A DNA stretch of 64,000 nucleotides from Pseudisothecium myosuroides. Lineage: Eukaryota; Streptophyta; Bryopsida; Hypnales; Lembophyllaceae. A program made the position numbers and the translations under genes. The notes under the pieces were generated by a model. That model had not been told where the DNA came from, made no database searches, and saw only the letters and a program-made list of their open reading frames with translations. Within the stretch, counting starts at the first letter, position 1. The number at the start of each line of letters is the position of its first letter. Positions 45,626 through 56,832 of this stretch are shown piece after piece. Where the stretch lies: contig OX637290.1 of the NCBI GenBank assembly GCA_951799445.1, positions 2,296,501 to 2,360,500 of the forward strand. Direction: 5' to 3'.

Positions 45626-45664
45626 TCCTGAGTTGGCGAAGTAAGGACCACGCTCAAAGTCCAC

Positions 45665-47245
45665 TGCTCTGGCTTCTTCTTCTTCTTCTGGTGCTCTGCA
45701 TTGCTAAAACGATGCAAGGTCAGTAAAATTTTCATCCATTGCAGCAGCAGCTCTCATGGATTAAGAACCGGCCTATGGATTATCAATTCCATCCTGCTCA
45801 CCGACCGATGCGATGGAAGGACAAGTTCATCTGAAGCTATGAAGCGTTGCTAAAACTCTACACGGGATTGCTGAGATTTCTACCGTTAAATCCGGTTACT
45901 TCTCTCTGCAAGGAGTGAGCATGCACATCAAAGCTGACTACGCCTAAGTACTACCTGATTTCTCTCCTCTAAACAGCTACCAGCTAGGACCGTGAAGAAT
46001 TGCAAGCTTCAGACACCTCGCTCAATTCAAGTGTGCGTGGAGTTCAAAATGCACACCACTGCATGCATGCATTCATTCCCTGACGAAATATTGCGGAAAG
46101 GTCACATACCTACGATCAAAAACCACAGTTTCCAGATTATTCGACAAACTCGTTCCAGGACTCAATGGACGCTCTTCTGATCGATGGGCACCCTCATCTT
46201 TCCCCTGCCTAATTGAAAGTCTACCACCTCCTTCGTCAACAACCGCCGGCTCCACATAGGGCTTTTCCGCCTAAGGGCAACCGAGTACCCAATTTCTCGC
46301 TCAACTCTGTCAAGCACACAATTCATAAACCGGACATACTGAATTCCTCTCGGTGAGGTCGGCACACTTCGATGAGGAGGGTTTAAAGCACGTCATACGA
46401 TCAAGGCATGCGTTCGTTCGCTCCGGGAAAAAATAAGAAGTCGATTCAAGGAATCATTCCTCGCAGCTTTGGGATATCCTGTGCAGTCCATGCAATATTC
46501 AACCCCAATGCTTCCCTGGGATGCTTCCTACGATTTAAGAAAACCCATCTGATAAGCATAGACGCAAATTTTCGTGCAAAAAACTGAAATAACACTGATT
46601 TTTGAATTCGAGGTGGGAGGAGAAGCTAAGCCAGGGACGAAGCCGTCGACAAGAGACAAACCAGAAGCTGTCGACGTGCAGCTCATGTCCACGAATTGTT
46701 CCCGACAAGAAGGGGCACGTTCCCCTGGCTCCCCACGTTCCCGGTTTCCCGTCCCAGGGGGCGGAGGGCCCGCTACGAGACTTGACTTCCCAGGGCCTTT
46801 CTCCGGGTGCGTACTATGTTTGGGGGTCCAACCCAGATCCTCTGGAAATTTGGGGACTAACTTCAGATCATTCTCTTTACCGGTACCGGTATCCGTCCCC
46901 TACCTCCATAGCCTTCTTTCTTTCTTTTTCATTTTTTCCTTAACCCTTAAAGGACGAAGGGGTGACCCTCCAAATCATCCTTTTGCATTACCGTGTGAAT
47001 CATTGGCTAAAAAAATTGCAAAAGTGCTCATTGGAAGTCAAGCTACTATAGAAGATCTTCCCTTTTTACAACAAATTTCAAGGATGAATAGTTGCAATTT
47101 CTATCCTACATAGTTTGATTCCCTCTCATCCATCGGCCATATAATGGTTGCGTCGACATTCAAAGGTTAAGCTCAAATTAAAACAGATATTAATTGCGAT
47201 AAGGAACAAAAGACAACAAGTGAAAGTTCTTAAAATTTTGAGACT
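45665..47245. other. Upstream region of the ubiquitin-like gene
   Basis: 45670-46400 is likely promoter and 5' leader on the minus strand; no certain TATA or exon is assigned. Frames 46162-46365 (minus) and 46574-47113 (plus) have GC-rich parts but no known domain. At 46938, TTAACCCTTAAAGGACG looks like a single end of the TTAA element family, without a matching partner. Confidence 0.4.
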
Positions 47246-47248
47246 ATT

Positions 47249-47545
47249 TGGTCATTACTTCGAGGATCCTTCCTTTGGCTGATTTGGATCTCTCGAAATA
47301 ATAAGGTTTTCACCCAAGCCCACTGGCCTCCAGACTTCACCCAGCTAGCCCTTTGGAACGCCCTACTCGATTCTAGTCGGGCTGCTTTGATCAAGGCTTA
47401 CAATGCGGCCAAACTCCATCCTCCAACACTCTGAGTCCATTTGGCTCAAGTTTGATCACATTTGGCTTCAGTCTCCGATTCTTGCCACTCGCGTTGGCAA
47501 TCAAATTAGATGGATTAGAAGGGGTCCTTCCCCTTGTCTGTTTAC
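47249..47545 (+). mobile_element. LINE fragment, C-terminal zinc-binding region
   Basis: 47249-47434 translates in one frame to about 61 residues containing FLWLIWISRNNKVF, the conserved W-L-I-W-x-x-R-N motif of the zinc-binding region that ends the reverse transcriptase protein of plant L1-type LINEs, then a stop. Downstream non-coding sequence continues to TTAA at 47546, where a TTAA element is inserted, and resumes after 48458. The copy is 5' truncated, as usual for LINEs. Confidence 0.75.
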
Positions 47546-47549
47546 TTAA

Positions 47550-48454
47550 CCTCTAAAATACCAAGGCATTTTCTGGCTCCAGAACCTCTGAAAACTGCCA
47601 TTTCTGTTGCGATCATTCCCCAAACCAGAAAAAAAAAAATTAGAATCTAACCATAGGATCTTGTACTTCACTTGTCTCAGATCATGTCGTAAAAATTTCG
47701 AGAAATTTGACCATTCCAATTGGAAGATATTAGCATTCAAAGTTGGAAAAAAAAGTTTTTTCGAACTGTTTCTTGTAATTTCAGATGACTTCGACAGCTA
47801 TTTGTGTATTTTTTTTGCACTACACAACATAAAGTATAATTTTTTATGTTGAACATTTGAGTTGAGAATAGGGAAAAAAAATTTCAGCATATCAAAACTT
47901 GATTTTCACATATAAAAAAATTGTCAAATAGAAGTAGGTCCAAAATTGATCAAAACCCTAAATTGTTAATAGCTCTTAGATGGAATGAAAACACCATAAT
48001 TTTAACGGTGAGATTGTTCTTGCAAACAAATTTGACCTCATCAAAAAAAAAATTGAATTTTTTTTGAAAATTGCATTCAAAATGAATTCTATAAGTTGTT
48101 TTTTGAAGAAGATGCTTAAATTGCCCAAAAAACAAGATTGTCCATAACTTTCTCATTTTGTCCAAATAGAATGAATCAAAGCTTCAAATATAGACAAAAA
48201 CATGATCTTTGAGGGAAAAAAAATTTAAATCATTTTTTTGTGGTTTTTTTTTCCAGCCGGCGAACTGCTTTTTTGCTTTAGAAGGACATAACTTTTGCTC
48301 CTAGGCATTGATTGAAAAAAAATTATAGTTTTAGAAAGCTAATGTGATTCCATATCTTCAAAAAAAAATTCAAAAAATCAGGTCAAAATTTCAGGTTGCA
48401 TGAGCCTGCCCAAAATCCCAAGTGTCCCCCGAGGGGACTTTGGTACTTTAGGGG
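47550..48454. mobile_element. TTAA-flanked TIR element 3, inside a LINE
   Basis: A 905-bp element starting CCTCTAAAATACC and ending GGTACTTTAGGGG, bordered by TTAA at 47546-47549 and 48455-48458. LINE sequence is on both sides, and the related LINE end at 9106-9400 lacks it, which fixes the insertion limits. Internal sequence closely resembles 58438-59359. Confidence 0.8.
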
Positions 48455-48458
48455 TTAA

Positions 48459-48603
48459 TGCTCTCATTCTTTCTTGTTTTTGTTTTTGCTCACATTCTCT
48501 TCATTGTCCAGCCTTCTGGTTTGGTCGTTCTGTACTTGGTTCTTTTTTTAATGCAGTGGGTTTCCCATTTGTTCAAAAATAAAAATAAATAAAAAATAAA
48601 TAA
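48459..48603 (+). mobile_element. LINE 3' tail continuing 47249-47545
   Basis: Continues the LINE after the insertion: TCTTCATTGTCCAGCC, AATGCAGTGGGTTTCCCATT, TGTTCAAAAATAAAAATAAA, ending in an A-rich tail of TAAA units. Confidence 0.65.
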
Positions 48604-48777
48604 GTCTTAAAATTTTGATAATGTCTTAGAAAATGGAAATATTGTCACCGGGGACGTGGTCCTCTGGTTCTATGTATTTTTTTCTTTATCAATGAAATTG
48701 GTCTATGTGTTTCAAGGGGAGAATTCTTGCTTTATTTTTTTTCATGATAAAACTATGAGTTTATAGGATTATACAAT

Positions 48778-48779
<2 letters not shown>

Positions 48780-48808
<29 letters not shown>
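48780..48808. repeat. (TA)n microsatellite
   Basis: About 14 uninterrupted TA units. Confidence 0.9.
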
Positions 48809-48809
<1 letters not shown>

Positions 48810-48812
<3 letters not shown>

Positions 48813-49304
48813 CATTTAAATGTGTAAATTTGTCACCAAGCACAACTATCCCCTCAAAAATACTAGCCAGTCCATTTCAAAAAATGGATTGGCCACGGGC
48901 CAAATTATAAAAAATAAAAAATTCAACAACACAACATGCATCTAGCTAAGCCGATTGTTAGTAAAGAAAAATATGGATGTAGGTATGTGTGTATGTGTAC
49001 ATACCGGCATATGGGTATGTATATGATTGTTGACAACGGTGTGGATTGTTAATTATAACATGAGTTGGTACTATTATTTGAATTCCTAGATTATAAAAAA
49101 AGTAATTAAAAAAATGAACAAAGATTTTTGGTTTCAATTTTATTAATTGAAGCTTTATCACATTACTGATTATTGTCCCCTTACAATCACCATGTCAAGA
49201 TACTATCTTTTATGTATTATCAAAGACATACTTCACTATTACTTTATTGTCATTTATATTCACAAAGTGAATTTGACCAAGTTTGACTATATTAATAGTG
49301 CATA
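48810..49304. other. AT-rich intergenic DNA, no gene recognised
   Basis: No supported gene. A GTATGTG/ACATAC-rich simple stretch lies at 48975-49025. Confidence 0.5.
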
Positions 49305-49590
49305 GATGGCCAATTTCATTAAAATGGCAGTATTCTGTTAATTTGGCACTTTTAACAGTTCAAACCGCACAATTTGAACTATTAAATTTGTACCTGAATC
49401 TACACTTGTCCTAGATATGTGAAATCTATATCAATTCTAGATTTTTCAGATCATGAGGTCTGATATCTATATTTGTCCTATATTTTTGAAATCTATAACT
49501 GACCTAGATGTTAGTAATGTAAACTTGTCCTAGATGTCATGGTGTAAAAATGGCACATGGAATACCGCCATTTTAATGAAATTCACCATA
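49305..49590. mobile_element. TIR MITE, ATGGCCAATTTCATT family
   Basis: Inverted ends ATGGCCAATTTCATTAAAAT (left) and ATGGTGAATTTCATTAAAAT (right, complement), continuing GGCAGTATTC and GGCGGTATTC, about 28 of 30 matching. ATAG occurs directly on both sides. The interior has three or four degenerate direct repeats around TTGTCCTAGAT. A decayed relative lies at 13308-13470. Confidence 0.7.
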
Positions 49591-49599
49591 TAGTTTGTT

Positions 49600-50780
49600 T
49601 TGTTTCATTTTTGTTTCAAACATGTTTCTTTCATCATTAGTTAAGTCTCTAAAGGACCACGTCCATTGCCATATGGACAAACTTCATTTTTTTAAGCTCA
49701 ATTTAGCCTTTCAAATCATATTTGAATTTTGATGAAATCTTTTAATACATGAGACTATGTATTATCCATCAATGTGAAAAATCTTTATTTTTTTTAATAA
49801 AAAATTATAATTGTATTAACCTCTTGACTAATAAGTGAAAATAAAGTGGTAACTATGACAAAATAACATCAATTATTTTTAAATATCTTAAAAGGTAAGA
49901 GTAGCCATGAAGAATAGTGTTGAAATTTTTTAAATAATTTTTTTCATTTTTTACATACCAAACACCCTTGGTGTTAACCCTCAAGTCAAATCACCACCAT
50001 CAAGCTTAATTTAGCCTTATATAATTGATTGATTAAATTTTGACAATTTTCATCTTAAAAAAAATATTATTTCTATAGAAGTTCGTATTGGGGGATCAAA
50101 TTATTGTGATTTTTTAAAGGGCAATGTATTCAATAAAATTATGCATTTTGTGATATATATTAAAAGAATTAACCAAAATGAAGGTTACAATGAAAAAAGA
50201 CATTTTATAATTTAAACATTAAAATGATTTTTAAAGGAGCAAATACAAATGAAATACATACAATATAATATTATGTGGATTCTAACATATAGAACTTCAA
50301 GCTACAATAGCTCATTGAATTAGTTTTGGATTCTTTCAAAGTTTTGAAATAGGGTAAAAAGACAACCTAACAATCTTCATTTTCTAAGTTTAAATCTAAA
50401 CCCAAAATGGATACTTTAAATTTTACAATTAAGTTTGCCTAAGGTGCATCCACTTTTGGATGCAGAGACCTTTAGAGCTTAAAAGTTGTAATTGTATTTG
50501 AAAAATTTGAACACTTCATTAATCTTCTATCAGAAATCAAAACCACCCTCTAACATGATAAGACTAGTCATGTTACGCAATACAACCTTTTTGCATTCAT
50601 TTATTGATAGTTGTTATAATGTACCTAGATTATTGGTATCAAGGTATTTTTTTCATCATCTTTAAATTTCCTTTAAAATTTATATTATAATTCAAAGTCA
50701 TTCTAATAGCTTATCAGATTTTTTAATTTTTTTTAATTTTCTATACCAAAACCACACATGCAAATGAATAGGACTAGCCA
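49600..50780. other. AT-rich intergenic DNA, no gene recognised
   Basis: Nothing supportable beyond A/T-rich sequence. Confidence 0.5.
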
Positions 50781-50781
50781 A

Positions 50782-51025
50782 CGGTGCTAATATGTGAGCC
50801 CAAAAATGCGAGCTTGTGAGCATTGAGCCTAAAATATAGGTACCTATAATATAAATACCACGCACTATATAAAGTGTATATATCATAAACACCTATAATA
50901 TGGATATATGTAATATATATATCCTATAATCATAGACGGTCTCTATAGGATATACTCCTATAACATAGATGTGTAGTATTCTAGACTCATGAGCTCACAC
51001 TCCTATGCTCACGTAGTAGCAACCC
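50782..51025 (-). mobile_element. MITE, GGTTGCTA family, copy 2
   Basis: Opposite orientation to 18660-18905, with the same ends (GGTGCTAATATGTGAGCCC left; GGGTTGCTACTACGTGAGC right as complement) and the same TA-rich core. Here it stands alone, not inside a CACTA element. Confidence 0.65.
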
Positions 51026-51188
51026 TATGTGTCCAAGATTTCTTTGCTAAAATTTGAGTATACATACGCAAGGCTTCCACTATAATATTGTAATAGATAT
51101 TGCCATCTACAAATTAGTATGTCTATAATAATGATTTTGGGTCTCTACATTCTATTGATTATCTGAATACAACCTTTCTACCAATTAA

Positions 51189-51943
51189 CCCCTTAAGTTC
51201 TTTGACTATGTAGTCATCAAAAACGCTGAAAAACTGCCATTTTGAATACAAGTACCAAATTTTAGGAAATTTTTTTTTTTGAACAAATGTAACCATAGGA
51301 TCTTGTAGTATGCTTGTTTGTGAAGATGTGGTAAAAATTTCAGAACAATCCACCCTCTGGATTGCAAGATTTGAGCGTTTGAATTCATTTTTTAATTTTT
51401 TTCCCTTGCAAAAACCAGGGCAGCTGCAGCTCACATGGCCATATGGGTAAGAAAAAATGACCCCAATGCTAGTGCTTCTTTGAATTCATTTGTGAGTAGA
51501 AGTTGGAAACATGATCTGAAAATTTCAAATCATTCCAAATTGCACAACATTTTTGAAAAAAATGCTATGCCATGACAACATTAAGAAAAAAGCCTTACAT
51601 GGAGAATTCACACTAGCTGACCAAACTCCTGTGCTGGAACCCAGCCACTCGTATTACTCTGACCTTCCTTGTCACCTGCCCATGCGCTGATGGACTGAAT
51701 TCTGAAATTTCAACTCCAGTATACACCTGCTTGCCCGCTCTGCCCTTTTACAAAAAAAAATAACTTATCACTCCATAACTTTTGACTCCTTTATTCAAAT
51801 GCTATGAAATTTTGTTCAAATGAAAGATATTCCTCGTCCCCACCTCCTATTAAAGTTTTGGACCAAAATATGTTGAGTTGCATTCACACCAACCTACCCA
51901 AAATTGCTATACAGCCAAAAAACGCAGTCTGGTCCTTTAGGGG
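51189..51943. mobile_element. TTAA-flanked TIR element 4
   Basis: A 755-bp segment starting CCCCTTAAGTTCTTTG and ending GGTCCTTTAGGGG, bordered by TTAA at 51185-51188 and 51944-51947. Its left end matches the right end of 52356-53836 and vice versa, so the two are members of one subfamily in opposite orientation, 0.4 kb apart. Confidence 0.7.
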
Positions 51944-52355
51944 TTAAGGAACTATATTTTTAAATGGAAATTTATGAAACACATATAAATTAATTATTGT
52001 AAAGTTCCACTTTTGAAGAATTGTGATATTTATCCTAAAGTTCCATGACTTTGTTTCACCAAAAAAACACTCCAAATTGTCATTTATAGACAACAAAGAG
52101 ACAAAATGGAAAAGATGATTGTTTTGTATATCCAACCATATCACATAAACCAAAATAGCATGAGAATTTGTGGGAAGTATTTCAAGAGTTTGACCATGCA
52201 AATTACAAAATATTATTATTTAGAGTGGAAAAAAAAAACTTTTTGTAGCTTGCTATATTAGGTCATCAACCTCTTAGATTCTCTTACATTTGAAAACTGA
52301 TCTGAGTCCAGGAAGAAAATTTTGAAAAAATAAAAACTAGATTTTCATACTTTAA

Positions 52356-53836
52356 CCCCTAAAAGACCAGCCTGCTAATTTTGGCAACATAATTTTTGGG
52401 GGCAAGTACGTGTGAGTGGAGATTTGCATATTCTAGGTTGAAAATACAAGGTGAGGGCAAGGAAAAACTTCCATGTCCACTAATTTTCATTGAATTTGAG
52501 CATACAAGTAAAAAATTATGACGAAAAAGGTTGTTTCAATCTCAACTGGGGCAGGACGGGCAGGAATACTTACACTACACTCAAAATTTTTAGAAAGTGC
52601 CTATAGTTGTAAGGGCAGTAGAGAGGGAAGGATTCTGGAACATAAGATGGTTGGGTCCAAAATTTTGAAAACTATTTTTCATATTTAAAAACAAATTTTC
52701 AATGGAGCTCCTCCTCATTCAAGCTCATATATGTCCCTCATGGGTTGGGACTCCTCCTACCACCCCAAGTGTACATAAGGAGCTCCTCTTCTCACTTGGA
52801 AACACAAACCAAGTTACATACACTTGGAAACACATAGCTCACTACAAACACTTGGAGTGGTAGGAGTTAGAACAACCCATGTGGGATATTTAATTTGAAT
52901 TAGTAGAAGCTACTACTAATTCTAATTTAGATATTCCACATGGGTTGTTCTAAGTCCTACCACCCCATTTGTGTATACTGAGCTTCTTTTTTCCATTGAA
53001 ACTCAAAACAACTTCAATACATTTCAAGCAAATTGAGGTAGTTCACAAAGATTTGAAAGATTAAATGCTAATAATATAAAATCTGGTCAGTGCAGGTGGA
53101 AGCCACCTCCCTTGAAGAAGCAGCCTCACCGTCTGCCATGCATAGGCTCTTCATTACCAAAGTGCTTGGTGGCAATGGTGGGTTGGGATTTGGACGGGTT
53201 TCAGGCTAGGACACTGATTTCGGAAGGAGGAGCCCCTAATTTACCAACTGCCTTGGCTTATGGTGCAGCTCAACCTCAATCTAGCCTCTCAAATGTTGAG
53301 ATTCAAAATTTTTGGTGATCCAAAAATATTTTGTGGTAGAGAAGAGGTTCATGAAGGTTTCCACCATTCACTTTTCTTGAAAAAATTTCCATGAAGAAGA
53401 TATAATATTCCAAAAAGTTGCCCATGTTAGGCTTTTTTGTCTACCTAGTGAACACATTGCAATTTTTTCCTACATGTTGTACAATTCGAAATGATTTGAA
53501 AATTTTCAGACATGTTGCCAACTTAGCATGAAGAATGAATGCAAAGGAACACCACCATTTTGGACATTTTTTCATACAAATGTGACCTTGTGAAGTGCAG
53601 CTGCCTGGAATTTTGCAGGGACAAAAAAAGGATTGTTGTCTATTCAAATGCTAATATCTTCCAATCCACGCATTGAAAATTTCTGAAACTTTTCCACATC
53701 TTCTCAAACCAACTTACTACAAGATCCTACGGTTACATATGTACAAAAATGTTTTTTTTCTAAAATTTGGTACTTGTACTAGAAATGGCAGTTTTGGAGC
53801 CTTTTTGCTGAAAACATAGTCAAAGAACTTTAGGGG
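52356..53836. mobile_element. TTAA-flanked TIR element 5, with internal insertion
   Basis: A 1,481-bp segment starting CCCCTAAAAGACCAGC and ending AAGAACTTTAGGGG, bordered by TTAA at 52352-52355 and 53837-53840. It is longer than its sister 51189-51943 because sequence of another origin, including a hairpin and direct repeats of about 65 bp, occupies about 52700-53030. Confidence 0.7.
52857..52963. repeat. 107-nt hairpin within a small inserted element
   Basis: Arms GTGGTAGGAGTTAGAACAAC and its near-complement pair with few mismatches through CCATGTGG down to a small loop around 52907-52913. Direct repeats beginning near 52735 and 52943 (CCTACCACCCCA...GAGCT) flank the left arm and include the right arm. 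A TRIM-like remnant or a copia-type LTR fragment is possible; the stem would also suit small-RNA production. Confidence 0.6.
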
Positions 53837-54274
53837 TTAAGAAATCTTTTGTGTAGAAGCAAGTACAAAATGAAAAGAAAAAATAAATCTTTAGTAGTTC
53901 TAAAATAGAATTGAAACATTCCAATCTTATTGTGAAATTGATCTAGTAGCTACAATATAATCTTTTTTTTTTAAATTTCAAAATTGAGGTCAAAAAAGAA
54001 TTGTATGTCTTTTTTCTCAAAAAATGTTCTTTTTGCCCTGAAAATAAGACTTTTCATAACTTCCACATTTGTAATCCAAATGAAATGAATCAAAACTTTC
54101 TATCAATAGATATAAATACATTCTATGAAAATATAACTAAATATACTATATTATTTTGAAGAATATATATTAATCATAATATTCTTTATTTCTCATTGAG
54201 GAATGTCAGAGCTAGGTTTTTAATGGGAAGTTGAAAACCTGGTTTTGACCCCTTCAAAGAGAGCCAACTATGTA

Positions 54275-55233
54275 CTCCCTCTATTCCATAATACTAAAAT
54301 AAGAGGTCCATAACGTAACTTTTTACTAGCTGATTTGCAATTTTGAAGAGTCTAATTTCTTAAAACTATTTTTTGAAATTTTTTCTTAAAAAACATGCGG
54401 AATTGGCATCCAATCCGAGTCATTTCACATTTCTTGGGCCTTCATGAAATTAGATATGAGTTTTGAAGTAGGATTCACAAAGGGTTCTAAAAGCATCTAC
54501 CCCATGATATGTTCATTGTTGGTACATTGATGAACACAATTAGCACATTGAAGAAAGTAATGTGTACCTTTGCATTAGAGAATGCTTTTAGAGCCTAAAT
54601 TGTTTTAGGACCTCCTACCTTAGTCCCTTTTGCTTTTTTCATTTGTCCTAAATTACTTGTCCCATTTAAAAATGAACTTCATAACCAATTTTAGAATTGA
54701 AGATTGTTTCTTTTGTTTTTGATGTTGATTGATAAACCAAAGTACAATAAGTTCTACTTATAATCCACTTTAAAGATGAAAAAATTATAAAAAATTAAAT
54801 TTTTAATAGCAATTTGAGTTGACTTGGTCAAATACCAGAAGACATTGAAATTTCATTGAATCTATAGAATTCCCAGCCATTTTTGGATAGATCTAAACAT
54901 AAAGAGAGGGCAAGATAGTTGCATAGAAAGTCCTCTTTTGTTCTAACGCCTATCTTTATTTGTATGTGGTACTTTGTCTCTATTGCAACCTCCTATTTTT
55001 CAATCTTTCCTTAATTGCAATTAATAGTCACATTTACTTGTTTTGCATTTGAGAGCTAACATTGCACATTTACTCTAAGATGTAACATGCATGAAAATAT
55101 TATCACCCAATAACACCCATCAACACCCATGGTCAAATTCGTGACCACCTCACCAATATGCCAAGGCCAAAGCCTTGGATCCAAGTCTGTAGGTGCCTAA
55201 CAAAAAAGGATTAATATTATGGGATGGAGGGAA
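54275..55233. mobile_element. Stowaway/mariner-type non-autonomous element
   Basis: Ends CTCCCTCTATTCCATAATA (left) and TTCCCTCCATCCCATAATA (right, complement), bordered by TA at 54273-54274 and 55234-55235. CTCCCTC-type ends at TA are the plant mariner-like/Stowaway signature. At 959 bp it is longer than typical Stowaway MITEs and has no transposase frame, so it may be a deletion derivative of a mariner-like element. Confidence 0.78.
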
Positions 55234-55499
55234 TATGTGACCAACAAATATTCCCAAGTTATGAGTTTTCTCAAATCAAGACTTAGTCCTTAATTTTGAG
55301 AAATTCCAAAACTTTCATTTGCTACATGTTTGAGTAAGAGCCATTCAAAACTTGGCAATCAAATCCCACTATTGAATGAAATTGTTACAAAACCTTTGAA
55401 TGATATCACTATACAAATGTTGGATGAATGCACACTATTAGATAAAGAATTCGTTTGTCATCCATAATCTTTAAGTGTTTCACCCATCCATACCTTAAG

Positions 55500-55728
55500 T
55501 TTGTTTGTTTTGTTTGTTAAGTTGAGATCTTCCGGACCATGTGTCCCTCGGTTGCATGCTTGGTACCCTTGGAAAGACCTTGGCGAGGAGGGGTGCATGG
55601 GCTTTGTTTCGTGGCGTTTGGACCCACGGTATGAAAGTTATTGATTTTCAAAGTTTTGATGAAACAAAAAATTAGAAAATTACTTTTACTTTTATTTTGG
55701 TTGTGACAACGGCATAGGGCACACTAAG
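55500..55728 (-). repeat. 215-bp dispersed repeat family, copy 4
   Basis: A complete copy on the minus strand from GTTTGTTTTGTTTGTTAAG, through GAGATCTTCCGGACCATGTG and GGAGGGGTGCATGGGC, to CATAGGGCACACTAAG. It shows the intact form of the site that is split by the solo LTR in copy 5. Confidence 0.65.
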
Positions 55729-56163
55729 GTAGAAGTATCTATTTCTGATAACTTAAGGGATTTTACAGCAAGTGATGAGCAGTTTAAGGCATAGGAAGTT
55801 TTTCCCATGTAGAAAGATAAGAAATATGGGAATTCCCAAATTTTCGTAATTTTATTTGCAAAATTGAAATTACTGTGAATTTTGGGAGTCAAAAAATGGT
55901 TAGGACCAATAGCCAATGTCTAGAGTCATCTAATTCGAATCATCTAAAAAACTGCTTTTCCGCTCACTATTTCCAACTTTCTTCTTCACTACTTTGAACA
56001 TGTGTCATAACCTTACAAGTCCCAACCTTGAAAAAAAACATTTCAAGCTTTTCAACCTTGGTTGGAAATAGTGCCCCCTATAGGTTGACTATGGGTCGTG
56101 ATCCACTACAGTGGGTACTTCTACCTTACTGTAGTTTCCATGAATGACAGTGGCTTCATTTTT

Positions 56164-56370
56164 TTATTTATTTTTTGACACAAATAAAGGGAACCCTTTA
56201 CTGCAAGAAGTAAAATACAAGGGCCCAGCCGCAAGCGGCCTGGGCGTGGCTTCATTTGTTTCAGTGAAGCTCATTGCTCTCTGAAGTGCCGAAAATAAAT
56301 GGAATAAACTGAACGCCCCCAGTTTCCGCCAAGACTGCGAAGGCAGGATCAAGTGGTCAAACTTCAAGGA
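56164..56370 (-). mobile_element. Retroposon 3' end (LINE-like)
   Basis: On the minus strand the sequence ends TTATTTGTGTCAAAAAATAA plus an A-rich tail. TTTGTGTCAAAAA is also the end of the SINE at 7063-7251. A small stem GGCCGCTTGCGGCTGGGCCC precedes it. The 67-codon frame here is probably residual. Confidence 0.45.
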
Positions 56371-56464
56371 TTTGCGCAGCCAGGAAGGAATTACTGGCTG
56401 GACTCCTTCTGGGATTCCTATTTGGATTCCAAATAAATTTATTTGATTCCTTTATTTTATTTTT

Positions 56465-56790
56465 TTATTTTTTATTTTTTTTAACAAATGGAGAAACCAG
56501 GTTGAGCTTATAGTTGTGCAACGAGCCTCTTGCGGAGGTAAAGCCAGGGGTCAATGTAAAAAAACCTACCCCTTATTTTGTGCCGTCTTAGGGTATGTTC
56601 AAGACCTCTCCTACCTAATTTGGGGCCTCTGATTGCAAATATGAACTCAGAATTTGCAAATTTTATCATGCCTTGCAAATAAAAAGTTCTTGCGTTTTTC
56701 CCAGGGATAAAACGGGGGGGGGCAAAACAGCCTCCGCAGGAAGCTCGTTGCACAACTATAAGCTCGACCGAGAAACCATTGCATCAAAAA
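56465..56790 (-). mobile_element. LINE 3' tail interrupted by a MITE
   Basis: On the minus strand, TTTTTTGATGCAATGGTTTC (56790 side) and TGGTTTCTCCATTTGTTAAA plus A-rich sequence (56499-56460) are the two halves of the LINE tail motif, separated by the element 56500-56769. Confidence 0.6.
56500..56769. mobile_element. Mutator-type MITE with 9-bp target duplication
   Basis: A 270-bp element with ends GGTTGAGCTTATAGTTGTGC and GGTCGAGCTTATAGTTGTGC (right as complement), continuing AACGAGC. Perfect 9-bp direct repeats GAGAAACCA lie at 56491-56499 and 56770-56778. A 9-bp duplication and ends beginning with G point to Mutator-like elements. No transposase. Confidence 0.82.
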
Positions 56791-56832
56791 ACCGGTAACC
56801 AGAAACAAAACAGTCAAGCCTATTCGATTCCT

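Noticed and set aside
44705..45631. 308-codon plus-strand frame
   Set aside because: Antisense shadow of the GC-rich ubiquitin-like gene; His/Val/Arg-rich composition typical of a reverse frame.
46574..47113. 179-codon GC-rich plus-strand frame
   Set aside because: Runs from low-complexity GC-rich sequence into a TTAA-type end with no domain; probably chance.
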